From the NCBI RefSeq assembly GCF_025151535.1, contig NZ_CP102288.1:1059501-1123500 (forward strand): a stretch of 64,000 bases of DNA, in the 5' to 3' direction. The notes beneath the pieces were generated by a model. That model was not told the DNA's origin, searched no databases, and saw only the letters and a program-made list of their open reading frames with translations. Positions 37,354 to 45,351 of this stretch are shown here, piece by piece. A program made the translations under genes and the position numbers. The stretch comes from Segatella copri DSM 18205 (GTDB lineage Bacteria; Bacteroidota; Bacteroidia; Bacteroidales; Bacteroidaceae). Each line of letters opens with the position of its first letter. The stretch's first letter is position 1.

Positions 37354-38226
37354 ATGAGCAAATATTTTGCAGAATCAGAATTGATTATCAATGAAGACGG
37401 AAGCTGCTTCCACCTTCATCTACGCCCGGAACAAGTGGCTGATAAAGTAATCCTCGTTGGCGACCCAGGTCGCGTAGCCCTCGTAGCCTCCCATTTCGAT
37501 GAGAAGGAATGCGAAGTCTCAAGTCGGGAATTCCACGCCATCACCGGCACATATAAAGGCAAGCGAATCACCGTGCAGAGCACCGGAATAGGATGCGATA
37601 ATATCGATATCGTAGTCAACGAGCTCGATGCGCTGAAGAACATCGATTTCAAAACCCGCACCGAGAAACCTGAGCACACCACGCTCACTCTCGTGCGCAT
37701 CGGAACCTGCGGCGGCCTGCAGCTCAACTGCCCTGCCGGAACCTTCGTAGCCTCGCAGAAGAGCATCGGTTTCGACGGACTCATCAACTTCTATGCCCGT
37801 CGCAACGAAATCTGCGACCTTGAAACAGAGGCAGAATTCAAGCGCCAGGTAAAATGGAACGACCAGATTGGCAACCCATACTGTGTAGACAACAATCCGG
37901 AACTGCTCAACCAGATAGCCGGCGATGATATGGTACGCGGAATCACCATAGCCTGTGGCGGTTTCTACGGACCTCAGGGCCGCGAACTCCGTGCTCCACT
38001 TGCCGACCCGGAACTTAATCAGAAGATTGAAGCATTCGAGTATAACGGTCTGCGTGTCAATAACTTCGAGATGGAGAGTTCAGCCCTCGCCGGTCTTTCT
38101 CTTCTCCTCGGTCATAAGGCATTAACCTGCTGCATGGTCATCGCCAACCGCCGTGCCCTCAGCGCCAACACCGGCTACAAGAGCACCATCGACAATCTCA
38201 TCAAGGTTGTATTAGATAGAATTTAA
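37354..38226 (+). CDS. Uridine phosphorylase-type nucleoside phosphorylase
   Basis: 290 residues, cytoplasmic. NP-I family: VILVGDPGRVALVASHF, SREFHAITGTYKGK, TGIGCDNIDIV, VRIGTCGGLQ and the ribose-binding NNFEMESSAL. It splits nucleosides with phosphate to base and ribose 1-phosphate; the GDPGR and NFEMESS patterns suit uridine phosphorylase best. mnmE follows after 11 nt, so both are probably transcribed together, and mnmE carries no promoter box of its own. Confidence 0.87.
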   Translation: MSKYFAESELIINEDGSCFHLHLRPEQVADKVILVGDPGRVALVASHFDEKECEVSSREFHAITGTYKGKRITVQSTGIGCDNIDIVVNELDALKNIDFKTRTEKPEHTTLTLVRIGTCGGLQLNCPAGTFVASQKSIGFDGLINFYARRNEICDLETEAEFKRQVKWNDQIGNPYCVDNNPELLNQIAGDDMVRGITIACGGFYGPQGRELRAPLADPELNQKIEAFEYNGLRVNNFEMESSALAGLSLLLGHKALTCCMVIANRRALSANTGYKSTIDNLIKVVLDRI

Positions 38227-38237
38227 ACAATAAAAAA

Positions 38238-39638
38238 ATGAATCAAGAAGAATGTATCTGCGCCCTGGCAACCCCAGCCGGCGGTGCTATCGGAATTATC
38301 CGACTCAGTGGCTCCGACGCCATTACCCTCACCGACAAAATCTTCCAGTCTGCCAACGGCAAATCCCTGGAAGAAGCCAAGCCCTACACGCTGCATTATG
38401 GCGAAATCAAGGATAAGGATGGCAACACCATCGATGATGTACTGGTGAGCGTGTTCCGTGCACCCCACAGTTATACAGGCGAGAACTCCACCGAGATTTC
38501 CTGTCATGGCAGCCGATACATTCTTCAGCAGGTTCTCCATCGCTTTACGGAGGTAGGATGTCGCCAGGCAGAACCGGGCGAATACACCCGTCGTGCCTAT
38601 CTCAACGGCAAGATGGACCTCTCTCAGGCAGAAGCCGTAGCTGATCTCATCGCCTCTACCAACAAGGCAACCCACAAGATGGCGCTCAGCCAACTGAAGG
38701 GTCATTTCAGCAACGAACTCTCCCTCCTTCGCGAAAAATTATTAAAGATGACTTCGCTCCTGGAGTTGGAGCTCGACTTCAGCGACCACGAAGAACTGGA
38801 GTTTGCCGACCGCAGCGAACTCCAGGCACTAGCCGAAGAAATCAATCACAAGATTACCACCCTCGCCCACTCCTTCGAAACCGGTAATGCCCTAAAGCAG
38901 GGAGTAGCCGTAGCCATCGTAGGCAAGACGAATGTGGGCAAGAGCACCCTGCTCAACCGTCTGCTTCACGAGGAGAAGGCTATCGTGAGCGACATTCACG
39001 GAACCACCCGAGATGTAATCGAAGACACCACCCTCATCGACGGAATCACCTTCCGCTTTATTGACACAGCCGGAATCCGAAAGACGGATGATGTGGTAGA
39101 AAACATCGGAATAGAGCGCACTTTCCAGAAGATGGAAGAGGCGAAGATAGTAATCTGGCTATTAGATGAGCAGCCGTCAGCCTCAGAAATCGAGGAGATG
39201 AAGCTGAAGAACCAGGGCAAGAAGCTGCTGGTAGTATTTAATAAGATGGATAAACTTGAGAATGATAAACTTGCGTTCGATAAATTCACCCATTCCTGTG
39301 GTTCAGATTCCAGTGAATCAGAAGCCCCACTCTTCATCAGTGCCCGCACAGGCGAGAACGTTTCATCCCTGGAGCAGGCATTAGTAAAAGCCGCTGATAT
39401 TCCTGAGATTACCGAGAACGATGTCATCATAACGAGTGCCCGCCACTACGAGGCCCTACTCCGTGCCCATGATTCCCTCTCCCGAGTATTGGAGTCGATG
39501 GAAATGGGCATGAGCGGCGACATCATCGCCGAAGACCTGAAAATGGTGTTGGAAGAATTGGGCGAAATCACTGGCGGACAGATCAGTAGCCAGGAAACGC
39601 TAAACAATATCTTCAAGCACTTTTGCATCGGGAAATAA
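38238..39638 (+). CDS. mnmE: tRNA modification GTPase MnmE
   Basis: 466 residues, standard. N-terminal folate-binding domain (TICALATPAGGAIGIIRLSG-like start), helical domain, and an inserted G domain (about 220-380): G1 GKTNVGKST, G3 DTAGIR, G4 NKMD. It ends in FCIGK, the C(I/L/V)GK motif essential for tRNA modification. With MnmG (not in window) it makes 5-carboxymethylaminomethyl-uridine at the wobble position of several tRNAs. It is the last clearly core gene before the accessory part. Confidence 0.96.
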   Translation: MNQEECICALATPAGGAIGIIRLSGSDAITLTDKIFQSANGKSLEEAKPYTLHYGEIKDKDGNTIDDVLVSVFRAPHSYTGENSTEISCHGSRYILQQVLHRFTEVGCRQAEPGEYTRRAYLNGKMDLSQAEAVADLIASTNKATHKMALSQLKGHFSNELSLLREKLLKMTSLLELELDFSDHEELEFADRSELQALAEEINHKITTLAHSFETGNALKQGVAVAIVGKTNVGKSTLLNRLLHEEKAIVSDIHGTTRDVIEDTTLIDGITFRFIDTAGIRKTDDVVENIGIERTFQKMEEAKIVIWLLDEQPSASEIEEMKLKNQGKKLLVVFNKMDKLENDKLAFDKFTHSCGSDSSESEAPLFISARTGENVSSLEQALVKAADIPEITENDVIITSARHYEALLRAHDSLSRVLESMEMGMSGDIIAEDLKMVLEELGEITGGQISSQETLNNIFKHFCIGK

Positions 39639-39683
39639 TTTTGCTGTTTTTAATATATAGCAAATATCAAGAAATGGATTATT

Positions 39684-40124
39684 ATGTTAAGAGATAAACT
39701 TGTTGAGATTGCCTTGCAATGGCAATCAAAATATGGTGTTGCGCCACAGATTACTTCTGTTATATCTGAATTTGATGCAGCGATGTTAGTTGGAATGTCA
39801 GAAAGTGATTATTCTGTTTACATGCAGGATAAAACCGCAGTAAGTAAAGGTGCAGATTTTGTTTTTAATCATCAAAGATACCAGGTAAAAGCAAATAGAC
39901 CAAGTGGTAAGCCTGGAAGTAAAGTCACAATGGTTCCTAAAGCAACGAATTATCTTTGGGATAAACTCATTTGGATTCTATATGACCAACATTATGTAAT
40001 GCTAGAAGCTTGGGAATGGGATGTTGAAGACTATAAATTAGAATTTGATGACAAAAAAAGAATTTCTCCCAACGATTATAGAAAAGGGAAATGCCTATTC
40101 ACAAAGATAGAAGACAAAGTTTAA
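39684..40124 (+). CDS. Hypothetical protein, possible PD-(D/E)XK nuclease-like core
   Basis: 146 residues, AT-richer than its neighbours. The middle reads GADFVFNHQRYQVKANRPSG, giving a 'D...(10)...QVK' arrangement like the D-QxK variant of PD-(D/E)XK nucleases, followed by a helix-rich LWDKLIWILYDQHYVMLEAW. This is suggestive only. It begins 45 nt after mnmE and is the first gene whose codon choice and base content differ from the core. Possible role in DNA restriction is inference. Confidence 0.55.
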   Translation: MLRDKLVEIALQWQSKYGVAPQITSVISEFDAAMLVGMSESDYSVYMQDKTAVSKGADFVFNHQRYQVKANRPSGKPGSKVTMVPKATNYLWDKLIWILYDQHYVMLEAWEWDVEDYKLEFDDKKRISPNDYRKGKCLFTKIEDKV

Positions 40125-40157
40125 AGCCGCTACAAGAAATATATGGATTTACATAGG

Positions 40158-40184
40158 GGGATGCATCTGATAAAAATGCATCCC
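40158..40184. terminator. Hairpin downstream of the 39684 gene
   Basis: GGGATGCAT (40158-40166) and ATGCATCCC (40176-40184) pair perfectly around 9 nt. No T run follows directly, so termination is uncertain. Confidence 0.4.
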
Positions 40185-40224
40185 ACCGTATTTCCATCCT
40201 TATCCTTTATTGCCATATTCATCT

Positions 40225-40947
40225 TTATTTTAATAAGTTTCTTCCGCCTGTATCTTCAAGAATTTTCATCTGCTGAATGGCAATCTGATTGAGTTTGATA
40301 AGTCGCTCAGACTGCGCCATACCATCATTGATAAATACAGCGTTGAGATTCTCCATATTTGAGAGACAGATAAGTTCATTAATACTGGCATAGTCACGAA
40401 TGTTGCCTTTCTTGTCGGGATTCTGCTCACGCCATTGTTTCGCAGTCATGCCGAACATCGCTATGTTGAGTACATCCGCTTCATCAGCATATTTCATGGC
40501 AGCTTGCTCACGAGTCACTTCCGCAGGAATGAGATTAACTTTGATAGCATCCGTGTGAATGCGATAGTTTATCTTTGATAGTTCCCGCTTGGCAGACCAT
40601 GACAATTGTTTCTGCTCATCAGCTTTAAGACGTTGATACTCTTTTACCAACAAAAGCTGGAAACGAGGACTAATCCACATTCCAAAGTGGTACGCAATGT
40701 CTCGATGAGCATAAGTTCCACCATATCGGCCAGCTTTTGCCATGATGCCTATTGCACCTGTTCTTTGAATCCATGCCTTTACAGAAAGCACGAAGTTGTT
40801 GCTTCCTGCTGCATTTTTAATTGTATCGAATTCGGTACAATTAAAATTCGGATTATATAGCTTTTCCCATTCACCGAGGTATTCTATTGTACTTTTGAGG
40901 CTCATCCATCTGAAAATAATATGCTCTTGCATTTGGCTATGTGCCAT
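40225..40947 (-). pseudogene. KilA-N domain protein, 5'-truncated
   Basis: 241 codons from the first ATG. KilA-N DNA-binding domain: TIEYLGEWEKLYNPNFNCTEF and GRYGGTYAHRDIAYHFGMWI, then a C-terminal helical part. Upstream in frame the family-typical NISLTDMA is present, but a TAA codon stands immediately before it and no start codon is available for it. The first strands of the domain are thus missing. It is probably a decayed phage-derived gene, or one translated from the internal ATG with reduced function. The IS66 insertion lies about 80 bp upstream but does not itself cause the stop. Confidence 0.7.
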
Positions 40948-41027
40948 ATCTGTCAGAGAGATATTTTATTATTATTTAGCATATCATTTAGCCAAAAATC
41001 CAAGAGAAAGCTATACTATCAGCAACA

Positions 41028-41035
41028 TCCACATG
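41028..41035. repeat. Left 8-bp target site duplication of the IS
   Basis: TCCACATG directly outside the left terminal repeat; identical to 42860-42867. Confidence 0.9.
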
Positions 41036-41073
41036 GTAACTACTCAGCACCCCTATGGGCATGAGTAATCGTC

Positions 41074-42549
41074 TTACTGTTGTACTACAGCAAGAATTGC
41101 ATTGAATTTAGAATTTCCGTTCTTCATAGCAGTTTCAGCAATGGAGTGCAACTTGGCAAAATCATCGGCACCGCTGTCTGTTCGGAAGCAACCGCTGACT
41201 TTCTGCTTTATCTTGATTTTCCTAACTCCCCGCTCACTGGCATTGTTCTCGTAAGGCACACTTGGATTGGAGAGAAAGGTAAATAGGTAGTCTTTGACTT
41301 TAAGGATACCCCTCTTGAATTTCTCAAACTCGTTATCTAAATGCGTGAGGCTTTCACCCAAGAGGTTCTTCATCTTTGTCTTCAGTACCTTTATCTTTCT
41401 AGAGGTAATGTTGTCCTCTCTTCTGAGATTTATAGAGTGTTCTATCAGATGGATGAATCTCCGTGACCAGTTCTGGTTTGGATCCAGTTCGTTCAGATAC
41501 TCTGCATTCCTAAGAAGATGAGCCAGGCAGACCTGATGGTCCTTAACATTCATCCTGAAGTAGCTCTGATGTCTGTCAGTCACAAGTGTCGAATAGGGAA
41601 GTCCCTTTGGAAACTTGGAATCTATGGCCTTCTGACCTCGCGATTCTGACTGGAACACGTATGTAAGCAGGTCGTTCTGGAATATCCAGTTCCAATGCAG
41701 ATGCTTTCCTACCGTAGCACCAGTTTCATCGGCTCCTACGACTGACGCTGTTTCCAGCCTCTTGCGTATTTCCTCATATGCACAGTCTGCCTTGCCGCTA
41801 TTCTCTTTGAGTATGTTCTGCACTGTTCCCTCACTTATATTCTGGCCGGACAGGTCGGATATAAGTTCTGCAATCCTTTTGAACGGAATACACTGCACTA
41901 CATTAAGGTATGTCACCAGTGCACGGAGGTTGTCACCATACTTGATACGACAGTTGGGAGCTTCGCAGTTGTTTACGCAACCGCATTCACAGACCTTCTC
42001 GTAATACTGTTCCTCGCAGGTCTCTACGACCACCTTGATATCAACAATTTGTGTCTTACGGATCTTTTGGCATGGTATATCAATCAAGAGCCGACCACAA
42101 CATTTACAATAGACGGGTTCGTGCTTTACAATTACGTCTGGTTCTGCTATAGTCTGCAGTGTGTGACCCTTGTGGCCAGGCTGTCCACCGCTCGGCTTTC
42201 CGCTTGGCTTGCGAAGAGACTTGGTCCTGCGCAGCTCACGGGAAGCGATACTTTCTTGGGATGGAGGGATACTGCTGTTACTGCTGTTTTTCTCGGGCTT
42301 TCCTGGTGTACTTGATGTATCGTCATCAGCACCCTCGAGTTCCTTGATGCGCTTTTTGGCAACGGCTAGTTCAGCCTTTGTGGAAGCAAGTTCTGTCTTT
42401 AGATTATGTATCTCCACGTCCTTCTGGTTAATGACACGGTTGAGACGTCCGATCTCCTCAGTCTTCTCGGAGTCGGACTTCTCAAGTTTGCGCAGACGCT
42501 GGTTTATCTGGCGCAAAACAACATCTATGTCAGTACAGTCGCTTGCCAT
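41074..42549 (-). CDS. IS66-family transposase
   Basis: About 491 residues from 42549 (MASDCTDIDVVLRQINQR); the frame extends 15 codons upstream, into the promoter, and that start is rejected. N-terminal coiled coil (about 10-80), a zinc-finger region with YCKCCGR and CECGC, then the DDE core: GADETGA, LVTDRHQSY and NASERGVRKIK. It resembles tnpC. Intact frame and perfect ends suggest recent and possibly still active transposition. Confidence 0.93.
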   Translation of the reverse strand: MASDCTDIDVVLRQINQRLRKLEKSDSEKTEEIGRLNRVINQKDVEIHNLKTELASTKAELAVAKKRIKELEGADDDTSSTPGKPEKNSSNSSIPPSQESIASRELRRTKSLRKPSGKPSGGQPGHKGHTLQTIAEPDVIVKHEPVYCKCCGRLLIDIPCQKIRKTQIVDIKVVVETCEEQYYEKVCECGCVNNCEAPNCRIKYGDNLRALVTYLNVVQCIPFKRIAELISDLSGQNISEGTVQNILKENSGKADCAYEEIRKRLETASVVGADETGATVGKHLHWNWIFQNDLLTYVFQSESRGQKAIDSKFPKGLPYSTLVTDRHQSYFRMNVKDHQVCLAHLLRNAEYLNELDPNQNWSRRFIHLIEHSINLRREDNITSRKIKVLKTKMKNLLGESLTHLDNEFEKFKRGILKVKDYLFTFLSNPSVPYENNASERGVRKIKIKQKVSGCFRTDSGADDFAKLHSIAETAMKNGNSKFNAILAVVQQ

Positions 42550-42558
42550 TTTTTGGTG

Positions 42559-42566
42559 CAAAGATA
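42559..42566 (-). promoter_or_regulatory. Promoter box of the transposase gene
   Basis: Minus-strand TATCTTTG (complement of CAAAGATA), about 10 nt before the start codon; a short-leader promoter carried within the IS. Confidence 0.55.
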
Positions 42567-42859
42567 AGCATTTATCTCCACATGGCAAAATCACGATTTA
42601 CATCCCTTAACGCAGACTTTTGACTTACGGGGAATGCAAAAACGCATCTCCTGGCAGATAATCTGTTGAAGGGCGATAATAGACAAAGGAGACATGTTGG
42701 AGGCATCATCGGAAAAGAACTCGTTAAATGAACTGTTTTAAACAGCCTACGTCCTCATCGACTCAATCATTAAAAAGTTTGTAATGATGAAGAAAATAAG
42801 CAAAATCAAGTTTATGCTTTATTAACGAGAAGTTTTCTATAGGGGTGCTGAGTAGTTAC

Positions 42860-42867
42860 TCCACATG
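42860..42867. repeat. Right 8-bp target site duplication of the IS
   Basis: TCCACATG, identical to 41028-41035. Confidence 0.9.
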
Positions 42868-42895
42868 TTGCATCTGGAAATAATAGATAACGAAA

Positions 42896-42920
42896 ATAGG
42901 GAACGCAGCGCGTTCCCTAT
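42896..42920 (-). terminator. Terminator hairpin after the amidase remnant
   Basis: ATAGGGAACGC and GCGTTCCCTAT form an 11-bp stem around 3 nt; on the minus strand TTTTCG follows, 3 nt after the remnant's stop. Confidence 0.6.
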
Positions 42921-42923
42921 CTG

Positions 42924-43064
42924 TTAGCCCCACTCCTTCTTCACATCAAAGCAGGGGCAGGCTTTGTTGGCAAATTCATTATGACCATGAATCGTGGCTA
43001 ATGGATATTCCTCCTTCAGCTGCTCGATGAGGGCATGAATTAAAGTGCAAAATCGGCTATTCAT
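42924..43064 (-). pseudogene. C-terminal remnant of N-acetylmuramoyl-L-alanine amidase
   Basis: 46 codons from ATG 43064 to TAA 42924. The peptide contains LATIHGHNEFANKACPCFDV and ends KKEWG, the tail of the T7-lysozyme-like amidase encoded in Bacteroidales prophage-like cassettes, including the zinc-ligand His and Cys region. The N-terminal three quarters are absent; upstream sequence is AT-rich and not amidase-like. In intact cassettes this gene follows an HU-like gene and a smalltalk peptide gene, both of which occur 1-2 kb away on the other strand, so rearrangement is likely. Confidence 0.75.
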
Positions 43065-43698
43065 GGGCTAAAAAAGGGGTTTATGTAATCAGAAAGCTCT
43101 AATTTTTCCGTTTTTCATCGCTGAAAACAGGTATTGGAAGAATGCATAAAAAGCGAATGCTATGATTTGAAAAGTAAATATATATTCCATTCATAACCCA
43201 ATATACAGGATTCGCTTCACACACAAAATATACATACTAAATAGTTATATAACAATAGGTTATCCCTTCTCATCTTAGTATTGTTATTATGTAGTTTCTA
43301 GCTTTCCGGACTATTTCTACGTCAATATTTTGTTAATTGCTAGCAAAGATAATAAAAAGTTGGCAAACCAAAGAATTTTATCACGTTATTTAACGGAAAA
43401 TGCAAAATATGGGAGTTAGGAAGGTGTTTTTATCCCCTCAATCAGGGTGAAAAATGCTCTTCCTCACATCAATTCATGCTCCAAAGAAAGGGCATTTATG
43501 GCTGAAATGAGAGCGAAGGGAAGGCGAAAAGTGGGGCAAAAAAGCAACGATATTGTAGGAAAGGACGCTGACATATGTAGTTTATTCCCATACATTTATA
43601 TACAGACAAAAAAATAAATGTCTTATTATAAATCATTAATACAAAACAAATTACAAGTACAATACTAGCATAAAAGAGTATTAATTAAAGCCTCAGAA
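43065..43698. other. AT-rich region without a recognised gene
   Basis: No convincing ORF on either strand. A minus-strand TATCTTTG box (43344-43351) could start a transcript toward the amidase remnant; short A/T runs and weak palindromes otherwise. Confidence 0.5.
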
Positions 43699-43858
43699 TC
43701 CGGTCATTAATGCCCGGTCATTTTCGGTCATTAAGGTTTTCGGGGGCGAAAAAAGAGCTATAATATAATATTAAAATATTTAATATATATTATAGGGGCT
43801 AAATGACCGGAAGTGATTTTTCTTAATGACCGATAATGACCGGTCACTAATGACCGGA
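43699..43858. repeat. Large dyad built of GGTCATTAA units
   Basis: The left arm (43699-43735) contains three units (CGGTCATTAA, CGGTCATTTT, CGGTCATTAA). The right arm (about 43822-43858) is its near-perfect reverse complement; an extra TGACCGG half-unit stands at 43804. The core (43740-43800) is almost pure A/T. Looks like a multi-site operator or replication-type iteron array upstream of the HU-like gene. Confidence 0.8.
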
Positions 43859-43973
43859 TGCAGGCCGTTGCCATGAATCTCTTCACCTACTCTCGAAAGG
43901 CTCCATTTCACAAGATTCCGGAAAACTGAATTCAAGTTGCCGGAAAAGTATTGCTTCCTACAGTGCTTTTTCG

Positions 43974-43981
43974 TACCTTTG
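43974..43981 (+). promoter_or_regulatory. Promoter for the HU-like gene
   Basis: TACCTTTG with ATTG 20 bp upstream (43950-43953). It gives a leader of about 165 nt containing two related stretches, GGCGGTCATCTATGAAGAC and GCCGGTCATCAATGAAGAC. Confidence 0.6.
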
Positions 43982-44151
43982 CATCAGCAATCGAAAGAAA
44001 GCTATCTTGTACCTAAAGGCGGTCATCTATGAAGACCGAGACAGGGAGCAAAAGATGACAGGCGCCGGTCATCAATGAAGACTCTGAAAAGGACAAGAAA
44101 AAAGCATCTGGGAAATTGTGATTAAATAAACTCTTTAAAGCATAACATAGT

Positions 44152-44826
44152 ATGATTAATTACAGCATCGTAATGCGTAGCGTGAACGCAAATCTTCTGG
44201 AAATCAACCAGGCTAAGTCACGCATCAACCAGGCAAAGAAAGAGGGCAAGAATCCTGACCCAAAGGACCTGGAACTCGTGAAGACCGAGAAGCAGAATGC
44301 TTTCGCCATCTCACAGTACACCGACATCATGACCATCGAGAAGTTTGCCAAGCACATCACCTCTCATGGCAGTGTTTATTCGAGAGCTGACATCAGCGCC
44401 ATCCTCTACATTGCCGTAGACTGCATGCGTGAGATGTTGCTTGAGGGCAAGAAAATCCGTCTGGGCGATCTCGGTGATTTCTCTCTCCTTCTCACCTCGA
44501 AGGGTGCTGAGGATGCTGACAAGTTCACCGCGCAGAACATCACCGGTGTGAAGGTTCAGTGGGAGCCTGGTCAGGAGTTCAAGAACCTTCGCGATGACGC
44601 CGAGTTCAACCTCGTAGCCAGCCGCAGCGCTCAGGCAGCCGTTATCAAGGCGATTAAGGAGGGTAAGACCAACGTTGACCTCAACGCCCCAACTACTCCG
44701 GATAATACGCCAGGCGGTTCTACCCCAGGCGGTTCAAACACCGGTCAGACCGGCAGCGACGGCCAAGGCTCTGAACCAGGCGGCGGCACTACCGGCAAGG
44801 ACGATACTGGCGACGGCCTTGAATAG
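44152..44826 (+). CDS. HU-family DNA-binding protein with Gly/Thr-rich tail
   Basis: 224 residues. An HU/IHF-like fold extends over about 25-150: IEKFAKHITSHGSVYSRADI, DCMREMLLEGKKIRLGDLG and FSLLLTSKGAEDADKFTAQN. The tail (about 178-224) is rich in Thr, Gly, Pro and Asp and ends GDGLE, as in the paralogue at the window start. Bacteroidetes proteins of this type usually precede a smalltalk peptide gene and an amidase; the peptide gene is present 82 nt downstream, the amidase is not. The GGTCATTAA dyad lies upstream and may regulate it. Confidence 0.85.
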   Translation: MINYSIVMRSVNANLLEINQAKSRINQAKKEGKNPDPKDLELVKTEKQNAFAISQYTDIMTIEKFAKHITSHGSVYSRADISAILYIAVDCMREMLLEGKKIRLGDLGDFSLLLTSKGAEDADKFTAQNITGVKVQWEPGQEFKNLRDDAEFNLVASRSAQAAVIKAIKEGKTNVDLNAPTTPDNTPGGSTPGGSNTGQTGSDGQGSEPGGGTTGKDDTGDGLE

Positions 44827-44908
44827 CCAAAGGATAGACTGGCTAGGGTGCTAGCCCCTAGCCAAGCCTATCCGCCCCCAAAAAGTCAACACTCAACATT
44901 CAAAAAAA

Positions 44909-45004
44909 ATGAAAGCGAACACTTGGAAAACAATTCTGCAGATAGCCATCAGCATACTGACCGCTATCGCTACTACGCTCGGAGTAACGAGCTGCATGGG
45001 ATAA
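44909..45004 (+). CDS. Smalltalk-type small membrane lipoprotein-like peptide
   Basis: 31 codons, too short for ordinary gene calling. The product begins MKANTWKTILQIAISILT and ends TTLGVTSCMG: a Lys-containing start, one hydrophobic helix and a conserved near-terminal Cys preceded by GVTS. This matches the 'smalltalk' peptide family found between HU-like and amidase genes in Bacteroidales. Function unknown; a lysis- or envelope-related role was suggested by its position only. Preceded by an A-rich stretch instead of a Shine-Dalgarno sequence. Confidence 0.82.
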   Translation: MKANTWKTILQIAISILTAIATTLGVTSCMG

Positions 45005-45056
45005 AGAACATGGAGTCTACCTTATTATAATAAGCAGACTCATCCATAAATAAATC

Positions 45057-45092
45057 GACCGCTCACCTCAATACGAGGAGAGCGGTCTTTTT
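45057..45092 (+). terminator. Terminator of the HU-like/smalltalk transcript
   Basis: GACCGCTC (45057-45064) pairs with GAGCGGTC (45080-45087), followed by TTTTTG. Confidence 0.8.
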
Positions 45093-45171
45093 GTTTCTAC
45101 CTAAAATCCGGTCATGAAGGGTCAAAGTTATTAAGGGTCATTATCATTTTCAATCCCCCAAGAATCCGGTC

Positions 45172-45327
45172 ATTAAGGTCAAGGTCATTAAGGTCATTAA
45201 GGATTTCGGTTTTTCAAAATATCCCTCTACCTTATATAAAATAAGGTTAAATCAAGTTCGCCCTGCCAACAAAATCCATCCATAAAATCACTTTTCTGAA
45301 TATTTTTTGTATTTTTGCAGATATATT
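45172..45327 (+). repeat. Direct repeat R1: GGTCATTAA cluster plus promoter
   Basis: Contains three GGTCATTAAGG-type units at its start, then ATAAGGTTAAATCAAGTTCG, AAATCACTTTTCTGAAT and the promoter box TATTTTTG (45310-45317). The whole stretch recurs at 51708-51878 with the same order. It drives the AlbA_2 gene starting at 45352. Confidence 0.85.
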
Positions 45328-45351
45328 GTTTAATCATAAAATTAAGTAAAC

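Larger units (their letters stand above)
41036..42859 (-). mobile_element. IS66-family insertion sequence, 1824 bp, intact ends
   Basis: Terminal inverted repeats: GTAACTACTCAGCACCCCTAT (41036-41056, 21 bp, shown here as GTAACTACTCAGCACCCC plus TAT) and its reverse complement at 42839-42859. It is flanked by the 8-bp duplication TCCACATG, the size expected for IS66. It carries a single transposase gene (tnpC-type) and no tnpA/tnpB accessory genes, like other single-ORF Bacteroidetes members. The empty site would read GCAACATCCACATGTTGC, itself a small palindrome. Confidence 0.95.

Noticed and set aside
43690..45230. GGTCATTAA repeats as a CRISPR array
   Set aside because: Unit length and spacing vary, arms are inverted, and there are no regular unique spacers or cas genes.
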